From: Cupidesulfovibrio sp000226255
Lineage (GTDB): Bacteria > Desulfobacterota > Desulfovibrionia > Desulfovibrionales > Desulfovibrionaceae
NCBI RefSeq assembly: GCF_003402415.2
Contig: NZ_AP036014.1
Span: 3,596,001-3,660,000 of the forward strand
Direction: 5' to 3'
DNA length: 64,000 bases
The notes under the pieces: generated by a model
What the model saw: only the letters and a program-made list of their open reading frames with translations
What the model was told of the DNA's origin: nothing
Database searches by the model: none
Shown: piece after piece, positions 26,535-35,763 of the stretch
Position numbering within the stretch: position 1 is the stretch's first letter
Layout of the letters: every line of letters starts with the position of its first letter
Program-made: the position numbers and the translations under genes

Positions 26535-26558
26535 CCATCTCCAGAACACACGGACACA

Positions 26559-27764
26559 ATGAAGACACTGATCCTGAAACGCGGAGAAGAGCGCCGACTG
26601 CGCGTGGGGCACCTGTGGGTGTTCAGCAACGAGGTGGACGTGCAGCGCACGCCGCTCAAGGACTTTGCGCCGGGCGAGGCCGCGCTGGTCTTGGACGACG
26701 GGGGCCGCTGCCTGGGCACGGCCTACGTGAACCCGGCCTCGCTGATCTGCGCTCGCATGGTGAGCCGCCGCGAGAACGACCCGCTGAACGCGGACCTGCT
26801 CAAAACGCGCATTGGCCGCGCGCTGGCCTTGCGGCAGGCGCTGTTCGACACGCCGCACTACCGGCTGTGCTTTGGCGAGGGCGACATGCTGCCCGGGCTG
26901 GTGGTGGACCGCTACGGCGACACGCTGGTGGCCCAGATCACCACTGCGGGCATGGACGCCCAGACCGACGCGGTGGTTGCCGCGCTGGTGGAGGCCACCG
27001 GCGCAACCGGGGTGCTGCTGCGCAACGACACGGCCTCGCGCGAACTGGAAGGGCTGACCCGCGAGGTGCGCGTGGCGTACGGTTCCGTGCCCGACACCAC
27101 GGAGATTTCCGAGAACGGCTGCACCTTCACCGTGCCGCTCACCGCCGGGCAGAAGACCGGGTGGTTCTACGACCAGCGCGACAACCGGGCCTTTGCCGCC
27201 CGCTTCGCCAAGGGGCAGGACGTGCTGGACGTGTTCTGCTACGTGGGCAGCTTTGGTGCCACGGCGGCGCGCGCTGGCGCGGCCTCGGTGACGCTGGTGG
27301 ATGCGTCCCTGCCCGCCGTCGAACTGGCGGTGGAAAACGTGAAGACCAATGGCCGCGCCTATGGGCCAGGCGGTGTGGACGACGCCGACGGCATAGAAGG
27401 CGACGCCTTCGAGGCCATGGCGGAACTGCGGCGCGAGGGCCGCAAGTTCGGCCTGGTCTGTCTGGACCCGCCCGCGTTCATCAAGCGCAGGAAGGACGCC
27501 AAGCAGGGCCTGACGGCCTACCAGCGGGCCAACGAACTGGCACTCGACCTGGTGGCCGATGGGGGTGTATTCGTCACCTGTTCCTGCTCGCAGCACCTCG
27601 ACAGGGAAGAACTGCGCCGCGTGCTCACCCATGCCGCGGCAAAGCGGAAGATGCAGGCCCAGATCATCGCACAGGGGCATCAGGGCGCGGACCATCCGGT
27701 ACACCCGGCCATGGCCGAGACCGACTACCTGAAATCCTTCACCGCGCGGATCTTCCGCGCCTGA
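26559..27764 (+). CDS. rlmI: Class I SAM-dependent rRNA (cytosine-C5) methyltransferase, RlmI type
   Basis: RlmI in E. coli makes m5C1962 in 23S rRNA; this 401-residue protein has the same layout. An N-terminal PUA domain (GHLWVFSNEVD, LGTAYVNPASLICARMVSR) is followed by a central EEHUD-like region and a C-terminal Rossmann methyltransferase with DVFCYVGSFGATAARAGA (SAM loop), LDPPAFIKRRKDAKQGL and TCSCSQHLD. It follows the endonuclease gene by 24 bp, so the restriction genes appear to have been inserted between polA and rlmI. The exact target base in this organism is inferred from family. Confidence 0.92.
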   Translation: MKTLILKRGEERRLRVGHLWVFSNEVDVQRTPLKDFAPGEAALVLDDGGRCLGTAYVNPASLICARMVSRRENDPLNADLLKTRIGRALALRQALFDTPHYRLCFGEGDMLPGLVVDRYGDTLVAQITTAGMDAQTDAVVAALVEATGATGVLLRNDTASRELEGLTREVRVAYGSVPDTTEISENGCTFTVPLTAGQKTGWFYDQRDNRAFAARFAKGQDVLDVFCYVGSFGATAARAGAASVTLVDASLPAVELAVENVKTNGRAYGPGGVDDADGIEGDAFEAMAELRREGRKFGLVCLDPPAFIKRRKDAKQGLTAYQRANELALDLVADGGVFVTCSCSQHLDREELRRVLTHAAAKRKMQAQIIAQGHQGADHPVHPAMAETDYLKSFTARIFRA

Positions 27765-27781
27765 ACCGGAGACATTGCGGC

Positions 27782-28951
27782 ATGCTCGACAAGCCACGCC
27801 TGCTCACCCCCGGCCCCACGCCCACGCCCGAACGGGTGCGGCTGGCCATGGCCCATGACATGATCCACCACCGCAAACCCGCCTTCAAGGCCATCATGGC
27901 GGCGGTGCAGCCCAAGCTGCGCGAGCTGTTCGGCACGGCCCAGCCGGTGCTGCCCATGGCCTGTTCCGGCTCGGGCGTCATGACCGCCGCCGTGCACGGC
28001 CTGTTCAAGCCGGGCGAGAAGGTCATCGTGATCGAGGGCGGCAAGTTCGGCCAGCGCTGGCGCGAAATCGCCGCCGTGCGCGGCCTGAACGTGGTTTCCG
28101 TGGTGGTGGACTGGGGCCGCCCGGTCACCCCGGCGGAAGTGGAAGCCGCCCTCAACGAACACCCGGACGCCGCTGGCGTGCTGGTGCAGCTGTCGGAAAC
28201 CTCCACCGGCACCCTGCACCCGGTGCGCGAGATCGCCAGGCTCACCGCCGGGCGCGACACCCTGCTGGTGGCCGACGGCATCTCCGCCGTGAGCATCTCG
28301 CCCTGCCCCATGGACGAATGGGGCATCGACTGCCTGCTCACCGGCTCGCAAAAGGGGCTGATGCTGCCGCCGGGCCTCGGCCTGATCGCGCTGTCCGAGC
28401 GGGCCTGGCGCAAGGCGGACACCGTGCCCCCCTCGTGCTTCTATTTCAACTTCCGGGGTGAGCTGGCCAACCAGGAAAAGCAGCAGACCCTGTTCACCAC
28501 GCCGGTCAGCCTTATCATAGGGCTGAACGAAAGCCTGGACATGTTCCGCGAGGTGGGGCTGGACACCGTGTACCGCAAGCAGTGGGCGCTGACCCAGATG
28601 GCCCGGCGCGGGGTGACGGCCATGGGCCTTGAGCCGCTGGTGAAGGAAGGCTACACATGGGGCCTGACCAGCGTGCTGCTGCCCGAAGGCGTGCCCGCCA
28701 CCGGCGTGCTGCGCGTGGCTGCGGAACGCTACGGCGTCATCATGGCCGCCGGGCAGGACCACCTGAAGGAACGCATCATCCGCATCGGCCACATGGGCTG
28801 GCTGGACTGGGCCGACCTGGCCGCCGGGCTGCACGCCCTGGCCGAGGGCTTCCGGGCCTGCGGCGGGTACATCGGCGCGCGCGACGTGCTGGAACAGGCC
28901 CTGGCCGCCTACCAGGCCGGGCTGGCGGTTGCGCCGGGAACGGAAATTTAG
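27782..28951 (+). CDS. Class V aminotransferase (alanine/serine-glyoxylate type)
   Basis: PLP enzyme of 389 residues in the alanine--glyoxylate / serine--pyruvate aminotransferase group, also described as the small subunit of soluble hydrogenase in some annotations. Features are LTPGPTPTPERVRLAM at the N-terminus, SGSGVMTAAV, VLVQLSETSTGTLHPV, LLVADGISAVS and the PLP-lysine segment LTGSQKGLMLPPGL. The ATG at 27782 follows GGAGA and lies 17 nt after rlmI. Its TAG stop overlaps the outer arm of hairpin element C. Substrate preference cannot be read from sequence. Confidence 0.92.
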   Translation: MLDKPRLLTPGPTPTPERVRLAMAHDMIHHRKPAFKAIMAAVQPKLRELFGTAQPVLPMACSGSGVMTAAVHGLFKPGEKVIVIEGGKFGQRWREIAAVRGLNVVSVVVDWGRPVTPAEVEAALNEHPDAAGVLVQLSETSTGTLHPVREIARLTAGRDTLLVADGISAVSISPCPMDEWGIDCLLTGSQKGLMLPPGLGLIALSERAWRKADTVPPSCFYFNFRGELANQEKQQTLFTTPVSLIIGLNESLDMFREVGLDTVYRKQWALTQMARRGVTAMGLEPLVKEGYTWGLTSVLLPEGVPATGVLRVAAERYGVIMAAGQDHLKERIIRIGHMGWLDWADLAAGLHALAEGFRACGGYIGARDVLEQALAAYQAGLAVAPGTEI

Positions 28952-29096
28952 GGGCTGCTGCAAAATTGTCCTTTCGCCCGTTGGCTGCGTCAAACTTCGC
29001 CTGCCATGTCGGTCGAATACGATAAGAGTATACTCCCTCATGGCAGGCTCGTTTTCCTTGCCAACGGACAAAAAACCTAATTTTGCAACAGCCCCT
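28950..29096 (+). repeat. Stop-linked hairpin element, copy C
   Basis: Outer arms AGGGGCTGCTGCAAAATT and AATTTTGCAACAGCCCCT pair at 17 of 18 positions. The left arm starts inside the TAG stop of the aminotransferase. Inner arms are GCCTGCCATG (28999) and CATGGCAGGC (29039), enclosing CGGTCGAATACGATAAGAG and TATACTCCCT. The transcript sense is plus, so relative to its gene it has the same orientation as all other copies. It fills most of the space before the DUF1844 gene. Confidence 0.95.
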
Positions 29097-29168
29097 CGGC
29101 GGTACGAGGGTCCGAGGAGCGCCGGAGCAATGGAACGCATGCCCGGCCCCAAACGCGAGGATGTGACC

Positions 29169-29492
29169 ATGACCGACAACGAACGCACCGGCTGCGGCTG
29201 CGCGGCTGGCGGGGCCAAGGACGGGACGCAGGACGGCGCGCCCCAAATGCCGCAGGTGACCTTTTCCACCTTCATCCTGTCGCTGGCCTCGTCGGCGCTG
29301 GTGCAACTGGGCGAAGTGCCCGACCCGGACACCGGGCGCACCGGCGAGAACCTGCTGATGGCCAAGCACACCATCGACGTGCTGACCATGCTGCAGGAAA
29401 AGACGCGCGGCTGCGCCGACGCGGACGAGGCGCGCCTGCTGGAAGGCGTGCTGTATGAACTGCGCATGAAGTACGTGGTGCACAGGAAATAA
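29169..29492 (+). CDS. DUF1844 domain protein
   Basis: A 107-residue soluble protein matching DUF1844: VTFSTFILSLASSALVQLGE, then PDPDTGRTGENLLMAKHTID, LTMLQEKTRG and ending LLEGVLYELRMKYV. The family is widespread in deltaproteobacteria and has no known function. A Cys pair in TGCGCAAGG precedes the domain. The ATG at 29169 follows GAGGATG. It is located between the hairpin element and argC in the same direction. Confidence 0.9.
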   Translation: MTDNERTGCGCAAGGAKDGTQDGAPQMPQVTFSTFILSLASSALVQLGEVPDPDTGRTGENLLMAKHTIDVLTMLQEKTRGCADADEARLLEGVLYELRMKYVVHRK

Positions 29493-29514
29493 CCGTCAGA
29501 TTCCACAGATCGAA

Positions 29515-29550
29515 CGGACCACACGGACCACACGGATCAAACAGATCAAA
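29515..29550. repeat. 9-bp tandem repeat before argC
   Basis: Four adjacent 9-bp units: CGGACCACA twice, then CGGATCAAA and CAGATCAAA, ending 18 nt before the argC start. They lie where the mRNA leader would be. Confidence 0.75.
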
Positions 29551-29568
29551 CAGCGCAAGGATCACGGC

Positions 29569-30621
29569 ATGACTAGCATCCGCGCCGGGCTCGTGGGCGT
29601 TACCGGCTACACGGGCATGGAACTTACCCGCCTGCTGGCGGGCCATCCGAACATGCGCCTCGTGCGGGCCACCTCGCGCACCGAGGCGGGCCGCCCCCTG
29701 TCCGACATCTATCCCTTTCTGCGCGGGCTGCCCGGCGGCGACGTGGGCATGACCGCGCCCGACCCGGACGACCTGGCCGCCAACTGCGACGTGGCCTTTC
29801 TGGCCGTGCCCCACGGGGCGGCCATGGAAATGGGCGCGACCCTGCGCCAGCGCGGCCTGCGCGTGGTGGACCTTTCGGCGGACTTCCGCCTGCGCGACCC
29901 CGACGTGTACGAGGCCTGGTACAAGGTGCCCCACACCCGCCGTGCCGAACTGCCCCAGGCGGTGTACGGCCTGCCGGAACTGTATGGCGATGCGGTGAAG
30001 AAGGCGGGGCTGGTGGCCAACCCCGGCTGCTACCCCACGGCCACCATCCTCGGCCTGTACGCGGCGCTCAAGCACGGGCTGGTGGAAACCGACGGCATCG
30101 TGGTGGACGCCAAGTCCGGCGCAACCGGCGCGGGCCGCAAGGCCGCCGTGGGCACGCTGTTCTGCGAGGTGTCCGACACCTTCCGGGCGTACAACATCGG
30201 CAAGCACCGTCACACCCCGGAAATCGAGCAGGAGCTGTCGGCCATCGCGGGCGCGCCCATGGTGGTTTCGTTCAACCCGCACCTGCTGCCCATCAACCGG
30301 GGCATCCTGGCCACCATCTATGCCAAGCTGGCCAAGCCCGTCAGCCCGCAGGACGTGCAGGCCGCCTTCGAGCAGACCTGGCAGGGGTCGCGCTGGGTGC
30401 GCGTGCTGCCCGCCGGGCAACTGCCGGAAACCCGCCACGTGCGCGGCACCATGTTCTGCGACATCGGCGTGGTGACGGACCAGCGCACCGGCCGCCTGGT
30501 CATCATTTCCGCCATCGACAACCTGTGCCGGGGCGCTTCCGGCCAGGCCGTGGCCAACGCCAACCTGATGTTCGGCCTGCCCGTGGAAACCGGGCTGATG
30601 CTGGCCCCGCTGATGCCCTAG
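29569..30621 (+). CDS. argC: N-acetyl-gamma-glutamyl-phosphate reductase
   Basis: Third step of arginine synthesis: NADPH-dependent reduction of N-acetylglutamyl phosphate to the semialdehyde. The 350-residue product has the NADP loop GVTGYTGMELTRLLAGHP, the catalytic Cys in VANPGCYPTATILG (near 152), KSGATGAGRKA, the His segment NIGKHRHTPEI and C-terminal DNLCRGASGQAVANANLM. AAGGAT precedes the ATG. It stands alone, without other arg genes, and ends in a good terminator. Confidence 0.97.
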   Translation: MTSIRAGLVGVTGYTGMELTRLLAGHPNMRLVRATSRTEAGRPLSDIYPFLRGLPGGDVGMTAPDPDDLAANCDVAFLAVPHGAAMEMGATLRQRGLRVVDLSADFRLRDPDVYEAWYKVPHTRRAELPQAVYGLPELYGDAVKKAGLVANPGCYPTATILGLYAALKHGLVETDGIVVDAKSGATGAGRKAAVGTLFCEVSDTFRAYNIGKHRHTPEIEQELSAIAGAPMVVSFNPHLLPINRGILATIYAKLAKPVSPQDVQAAFEQTWQGSRWVRVLPAGQLPETRHVRGTMFCDIGVVTDQRTGRLVIISAIDNLCRGASGQAVANANLMFGLPVETGLMLAPLMP

Positions 30622-30649
30622 GGCGCGCCACGGCAATCGTCGTCACTGC

Positions 30650-30682
30650 AAGGGGACGCTCCGGCGAGGGGCGTCCCCTTTT
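30650..30682 (+). terminator. Intrinsic terminator of argC
   Basis: Stem AAGGGGACGC / GCGTCCCCTT with an 11-nt loop and TTTT, 29 nt after the stop codon. Confidence 0.9.
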
Positions 30683-30773
30683 CGTGCGCGCGCTGACATT
30701 TTCCGCGCGCATGATAATCATGGGACATCTCCCCTGCCCCCTGTCATGCAGGCATGGATAGGTGGTACGCCAT

Positions 30774-32765
30774 ATGAGCATCCGGTTGCGCATACTGCTC
30801 GCCGTCCTGGGCCAGGCGCTGCTTGCCGTCGCCATCTGCGCGGCGGTCATCGTCATTTCCAACCGCCAGACCACCGACGGCATGGCGGTAAACCTTGCCG
30901 GGCGTCAGCGCATGCTGAGCCAGAAAATGACCAAGGAGGCGCTGTCCCTGCTGCACGGCGGTCCGGCCGCGTTGCGCCAGTCCATTGCCAACCAGTTGCG
31001 CGTCTTCGACGCCACCCTCGCGGCGTTCATCGACGGCGGCGCGGCCCCGCTCACCCTGAAGCTCGATGGCCCCACGGGGCAGCTACCCCCGCCCAGCGGG
31101 CCGGTGCGCGACCAGTTGGCGACCGTGCGCGGCGAATGGCTGCGCCTGCGCGGCCTGGTCGAGGCCGCCCTGCCCGAAGGCGCGGCGGCCACCCCGGACA
31201 CGGCGGCCGCCTTGCTCGCCGCCAGCGACGGAGTGCTGGACGCCATGAACAAGGCGGTCGCCCTGATGCAGGGCGAATCGGAAAGCCGGGTGCGCACGCT
31301 GTTGGTCAGCCAGTTCGTGGGGCTGTGCCTGGCCCTTGCCCTGGGCGGCGTGGCCGTGCTGGTGCTGCACCGCCAGGTCATCCGGCCGCTGCACGCCATC
31401 CGCGACTTCGCACGTGAGCAGGCCCAGGGGGCCCGCTGCATGGAACTGGCCGGCAACTTCCATAGCGAAATGCGCGAGGTGGCCGACGCCCTGTGCGCCA
31501 TGACCGGCAGCCTTACCGGCGCGCTGGGCTTCGCCGAGGGCATCCTGCGCAGCATAGAGACCCCCTACCTGGTGGTGGATACCCAGGAAAAGGTGCTGCG
31601 CTGCAACGCGGCCCTGCTCGTGCTCATTGAGCGCGACGGCACCCCGGAACAGTACCTTGGCATGGGGGCCTCGGAATTCTTCTACGGCGACCCCGGACGC
31701 CAGACCGTGGTGGGCCGGGTCATGCGCGACGGCGATTCGGTCGTCCGCGAGGTGGAAATTACCGGGCGGCGCGGCGCGGTGCGGCGGGTGAACATTGCCG
31801 CGTCGCAGTTGCGCAATTCCATGGATGATTCCCTCATCGGCGGCATCTGCCTGTACACCGACCTCACCGAACTGCGTGAGGCCGAGGCCGACGCGCACGC
31901 CCGCAACGAACGTCTGGCCGATGCCGCGCGCGAGGCCGACGGCATCTCGCGCGAGGTGGTGGACCGCTCCGAGTCGCTGTCCGCCAGCGTGCGCGACGCG
32001 GCCCTTGGCGCGCAGACCCAGCGTGACCGGGTGGATGAGACCGCCTCGGTCATGCAGGACGTCAACGCCACGGCCGTGGACGCCACCCGCCTGGCCGGGC
32101 GCGCCGCCGACGCAGCCGACAAGGCCGGGGACGAGGCGCGCGACGGGGCGGACAAGGTGCGCCGCATGCGCGAGGCCATGCACGGCGTGGTGGAGCGGTC
32201 GGAGGAATTGCGTGGCGGCATGCGCGAGTTGGGCGGGCAGGCGGAATCCATCGGCCGCGTGATGGGCGTCATCGCCGACATCGCGGACCAGACCAACCTG
32301 CTGGCGCTGAACGCGGCCATCGAGGCGGCCCGCGCCGGCGACGCCGGGCGCGGCTTCGCCGTTGTCGCCGACGAGGTGCGCAAGCTGGCGGAAAAGACCA
32401 TGCAGGCCACCAGCGAGGTGCACGCGGCCATCACCGCCATCCAGCACGGGGTGCGCGAAAGCATGAACCGGGTGGACGCATCCGGCGGGGCCATCGACGA
32501 GACGGCGCAACTGGCCCGCGAATCCAGCGAGGCGCTGGAGCGCATCGTGGAACTGGTGGGGGCCACCACCGGCGAGGTGGCCGCCATCGCCGACGGCGCT
32601 GGCCTTCAGGCCGACCAGGCCGCGCGGGCGGCCATGGCCATCGACGTCATCCGCGAGGTGGCCGAGGGCATGGCCCACGGCATGGACGAGGCGGCCGCCG
32701 CCGTGGACGGGCTGCGCCAGCAGGCCGACCGGTTGCAGGCGCTCATCGTGCAGATCACCGCGTGA
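30774..32765 (+). CDS. Methyl-accepting chemotaxis protein, PilJ-type sensor plus PAS
   Basis: Chemoreceptor of 663 residues. TM1 is at about 5-27. The periplasmic part begins VNLAGRQRMLSQKMTKEAL, the signature of the PilJ/NarX-type helical sensor domain, and TM2 is near 178-198. A cytoplasmic HAMP-like segment and a PAS domain follow (IETPYLVVDTQEKVLRCNAA, ending CLYTDLTELREAEADA). The signalling domain has the tip ADQTNLLALNAAIEAARAG, nearly identical to the receptor at 12962. The start at 30774 follows AGGTGG; an in-frame GTG at 30762 is the alternative. The ligand is unknown. Confidence 0.94.
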   Translation: MSIRLRILLAVLGQALLAVAICAAVIVISNRQTTDGMAVNLAGRQRMLSQKMTKEALSLLHGGPAALRQSIANQLRVFDATLAAFIDGGAAPLTLKLDGPTGQLPPPSGPVRDQLATVRGEWLRLRGLVEAALPEGAAATPDTAAALLAASDGVLDAMNKAVALMQGESESRVRTLLVSQFVGLCLALALGGVAVLVLHRQVIRPLHAIRDFAREQAQGARCMELAGNFHSEMREVADALCAMTGSLTGALGFAEGILRSIETPYLVVDTQEKVLRCNAALLVLIERDGTPEQYLGMGASEFFYGDPGRQTVVGRVMRDGDSVVREVEITGRRGAVRRVNIAASQLRNSMDDSLIGGICLYTDLTELREAEADAHARNERLADAAREADGISREVVDRSESLSASVRDAALGAQTQRDRVDETASVMQDVNATAVDATRLAGRAADAADKAGDEARDGADKVRRMREAMHGVVERSEELRGGMRELGGQAESIGRVMGVIADIADQTNLLALNAAIEAARAGDAGRGFAVVADEVRKLAEKTMQATSEVHAAITAIQHGVRESMNRVDASGGAIDETAQLARESSEALERIVELVGATTGEVAAIADGAGLQADQAARAAMAIDVIREVAEGMAHGMDEAAAAVDGLRQQADRLQALIVQITA

Positions 32766-32800
32766 TGTCCGGCGGCTCGCCAGCCCGGCGCGGCCGCCAC

Positions 32801-32841
32801 GCGAAACGGGGACGCCCCGGCATGGAGCGCCCCCGTTTCGC
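32801..32841. terminator. Bidirectional terminator between convergent genes
   Basis: A 15-bp stem GCGAAACGGGGACGC / GCGCCCCCGTTTCGC (one mismatch) with an 11-nt loop, between the chemoreceptor and the convergent HD-GYP gene. The plus side continues ACGAAAAATCC. Confidence 0.75.
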
Positions 32842-32929
32842 ACGAAAAATCCTGTTCCCGCCTCGGGGCGGAAGGGCTCTGGTCAGCGCCCCCCGGACCG
32901 GACAGTGGCGCTGGCGCGCCCCGGCGCGG

Positions 32930-34138
32930 CTACTCCACCCCCAGCACCTGGCCGGGGTCGATGCCCGCGTCGCGCGGGTCGAGGCAGGCGATGACCTTCA
33001 CGGCCGTCTGGCCGGAAAGGTCCAGCCTGCGGGCCGGGCCGGGCCGCCCCTTGGGGTCGCGCACCACGATGACCTCGGGCAGCAGCGGTTCGCGCGCGTT
33101 GGCCTTGCTGACCACGCCGCGCTGGCCGGTGTTCAGTTCCACCACGCTGCCCACGGGGTAGATGCCAAGACACCGGATGAACCGTTCCACGAAGCCGGGG
33201 TGAAAATCCTGCCCGCGCATGCCGTACATCAGGCCCAGCGCCTTGTGCGGCAGCATGGCGGCCTTGTACACCCGGCGGCTGGTAAGGGCGTCGTACACGT
33301 CCACCACGGCCAGGATGCGGGCGATGATGCTGATCTCCTCGCCCTTGAGGCCGCGCGGGTAGCCGAGGCCGTTGTACTTCTCGTGGTGCTCCAGCATGCC
33401 CGCCAGCACCTCGTCGTAGACCATGGGGTTGTCGCGCACCTGTTCCCACCCCAGTTCGGGGTGGCGCTTCATGACGCCGAATTCCTCGGGCGTCAGGCGG
33501 CGCGGGCTGTTCAGGATGGAATCGGGCACGCGGGCCTTGCCGAGGTCATGGAACAGCCCGGCCAGCCCCACCCGGTTCAGGGTGATGTCGCCAAAGCCCA
33601 GGTGCCGCCCGAAAACCACGGCCAGCACGGCTACGTTGATGCAGTGGGAGTACGTGTATTCGTCCACCGTGCGCAGCTTGGAAAGGCCCAGCAGCGCGCT
33701 GGCGTTGCGGGTGACGCTGGAAAGGATGCCCTCTACCATGGGCTGGGCGGCCTGCACGTCGACAAAGCCGTCCTTGCGCATGACGTCCATGGCCTTGCGG
33801 GCGAATCCTACCGAATCGTCGTACAGCGCGCGGGCCTGGGGCATTTCCTCGGCCAGCGGCACCAAGGGGGCCAGGGGGTCCTCGTCGCCAAGGTCGCGCG
33901 CCAGCTCGGCCGAAATGGCCTCTTCGTCGCTGAGGCCGTCGGTGCCGTCACCCCCCAGCGAACGGCGCGTATCCACGAAGACTTCCATGAAGCCCTCGCG
34001 CTGAATGCGCAGCACGTCGCCTTCAGAGGCGATGACGCCAACCTGGCTGTACAGGTACGGATTCTCGAGCCACGACAGGCCCATGTCCACCACGTACATG
34101 CCGGGTTTCAGATCCCTCGTGGAGATCTTCTTGAGCAC
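32930..34138 (-). CDS. HD-GYP cyclic di-GMP phosphodiesterase
   Basis: Probable c-di-GMP-degrading enzyme of 402 residues. The N-terminus (KKISTRDLKPGMYVVDMG) is a DUF3391 domain, common in front of HD-GYP. The HD-GYP domain runs about 140-340 with VDEYTYSHCINVAVLA, LFHDLGKARVPDSIL, MKRHPELGWEQV, MLEHHEKYNGLGYPRG and the VDVYDALTSRRVYK motif, so the metal ligands and the GYP triplet are intact. The C-terminal ~60 residues may form a PilZ-like fold. The GTG start at 34138 is chosen because GAGGAGGG precedes it. No promoter was identified. Confidence 0.93.
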   Translation of the reverse strand: MLKKISTRDLKPGMYVVDMGLSWLENPYLYSQVGVIASEGDVLRIQREGFMEVFVDTRRSLGGDGTDGLSDEEAISAELARDLGDEDPLAPLVPLAEEMPQARALYDDSVGFARKAMDVMRKDGFVDVQAAQPMVEGILSSVTRNASALLGLSKLRTVDEYTYSHCINVAVLAVVFGRHLGFGDITLNRVGLAGLFHDLGKARVPDSILNSPRRLTPEEFGVMKRHPELGWEQVRDNPMVYDEVLAGMLEHHEKYNGLGYPRGLKGEEISIIARILAVVDVYDALTSRRVYKAAMLPHKALGLMYGMRGQDFHPGFVERFIRCLGIYPVGSVVELNTGQRGVVSKANAREPLLPEVIVVRDPKGRPGPARRLDLSGQTAVKVIACLDPRDAGIDPGQVLGVE

Positions 34139-34330
34139 CAGACCCTCCTCTCCTCCCCATTGCCGCCGAGGGGTAGCCCCTTGCATCTACGTGTCTTTGC
34201 AGCAAAAAACAACACCCGCCCCCGGCGCTGCGTCCCACGTGGACAGAAAGTCGCGCAGGCCCGCAGCACGAGGTGGTGCCCCCCCATCTGCGGCGCACTC
34301 ACCCTTCCCGTGGCAGGGGGCATCACCACC

Positions 34331-34359
34331 TTGCACCTGCGGGCGACGCCTGCCATACT
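34331..34359 (+). promoter_or_regulatory. Candidate promoter of the EAL-HDOD gene
   Basis: TTGCAC and CATACT are separated by 17 nt, about 95 nt before the ATG at 34453. It is the only reasonable sigma-70-like pair seen in the 314-bp gap between the divergent HD-GYP and EAL-HDOD genes. The rest of the gap shows nothing recognisable. Confidence 0.35.
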
Positions 34360-34452
34360 GTAAGGCTAGACATCCCGGATCTGTCCACCGGCACGGCGCG
34401 CCCGGCTCGCCCGCCGTCCAGCACACGCGCACGCGGGGCGGAGCCCGCACCC

Positions 34453-35694
34453 ATGCAGGCCCAGAACACCACGCAACAGTCCCCCACCGTGTTCATTGCC
34501 CGGCAGCCCATTTTCGACGCCTCGGGCTCGCTGTGGGGGCATGAACTGCTGTTCCGCGACAGCCCCAGCGGGCCCGCGCGCATCGGCGACCCCGACGCGG
34601 CCACCGCCTCGGTCATCGCCGACGGTTACGCCATCGCCAGCGAGACCATTCCCGGCGTCACGCCCCTTCTGATCAATTTTCCCGAAGGGCTGCTGCTGTC
34701 CGGCGCGGCAGAGGTGCTGCCGCCCGACCGGTGCATCCCGGAAATCCTGGAAACCGTGCAGCCCACGCCCGAACTGGTGGAGGCCCTGCACACCCTGAAG
34801 CGCACGGGCTACCGCCTGGCCGTGGACGACTTCGCGGGGCAGGACCAGGCCCTGCCGCTGCTGGGGCTGGCCGACATCATCAAGGTGGACGTGCTGGCCG
34901 TGCCGCAGGCCGAACTGCACGCCCTCACGGCCAGCCTGCGCAAGCGCCACCACGCCGTGCTGCTGGCGGAAAAGGTGGAGAACGCGGCCATGTTCGGGCT
35001 GTGCCGCATGCTGGGGTACACCCTGTTCCAGGGCTACCACTTCGCGCGGCCGGTCATCGTGCCGGGGCGCACCCTGTCATCGGCCCAGACCGCGCGCCTG
35101 CACCTGATGCAGTCGCTGACCGGCGAGGTCGACCCGCACACACTGGTGCGCGCCGTGACCGTGGACCCCGGCCTGACCTACCGACTGCTGCGGTACATCA
35201 ACTCCGCGTGGTTCGCCCTGCTGAAGGAAGTGACATCGGTCCAGCATGCGGCCTCTCTGCTGGGCTTCGAGACGCTGCGCAAGTGGCTGCTGGTGATCAC
35301 CCTGGCCGACACGGCGGGCAGCGCCGCCCCGGCCGAGGCCATGCGCTCTGCCGTGACGCGGGCGCGATTCCTGGAACTGCTGTGCGGGGTTACCCGCACC
35401 TGCTCGCACGCGCCGGAAGCCATGTTCCTGCTGGGGCTGCTGTCGCAACTGGACGCCCTGCTGGGCATCGCCATGCCTGGCCTGCTGGCCCACCTGCCGC
35501 TGGACGCGGACTTTCGGGCCGCCCTTTCCGGCGAACCTTCACCCATGCACGACGAACTGCGTCTGGCCGTGCTGCTGGAACGCGGCGCGTGGGACGAGGC
35601 CATGCCGCTGATGGCCAGGCTGGGCTTTTCGCCCATGGACGTGGCCCGCAGCAACATCGACGCGCAGGTGTGGGCCAGCCGGATACTCAGCTAG
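34453..35694 (+). CDS. EAL-HDOD signalling protein (YuxH type)
   Basis: Cytoplasmic 413-residue protein with an N-terminal EAL-like domain followed by HDOD. The EAL signature is replaced by WGHELLFRD, and other metal ligands are reduced (YRLAVDDFAGQD, IIKVDVL, LLAEKVEN), so it probably binds or has lost c-di-GMP hydrolysis. The HDOD part (about 205-400) contains VDPGLTYRLLRYINSAWF, VQHAASLLGFETLRKWLLV and a degenerate HD region. It is divergent from the HD-GYP phosphodiesterase gene, suggesting joint control of a c-di-GMP output. The ribosome site is weak. Confidence 0.9.
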   Translation: MQAQNTTQQSPTVFIARQPIFDASGSLWGHELLFRDSPSGPARIGDPDAATASVIADGYAIASETIPGVTPLLINFPEGLLLSGAAEVLPPDRCIPEILETVQPTPELVEALHTLKRTGYRLAVDDFAGQDQALPLLGLADIIKVDVLAVPQAELHALTASLRKRHHAVLLAEKVENAAMFGLCRMLGYTLFQGYHFARPVIVPGRTLSSAQTARLHLMQSLTGEVDPHTLVRAVTVDPGLTYRLLRYINSAWFALLKEVTSVQHAASLLGFETLRKWLLVITLADTAGSAAPAEAMRSAVTRARFLELLCGVTRTCSHAPEAMFLLGLLSQLDALLGIAMPGLLAHLPLDADFRAALSGEPSPMHDELRLAVLLERGAWDEAMPLMARLGFSPMDVARSNIDAQVWASRILS

Positions 35695-35763
35695 GGATTG
35701 GCATGGCGGGCCGGATTGTAGGCATGTGGGGGCGTGCAAGAACGCAGGAGTGCAAAAAGGGCT

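Noticed and set aside
30711..30721. ATGATAATCAT resembling part of a Fur box before the PilJ-type receptor
   Set aside because: Only one partial core, far short of a 19-bp Fur site, and the gene has no link to iron.
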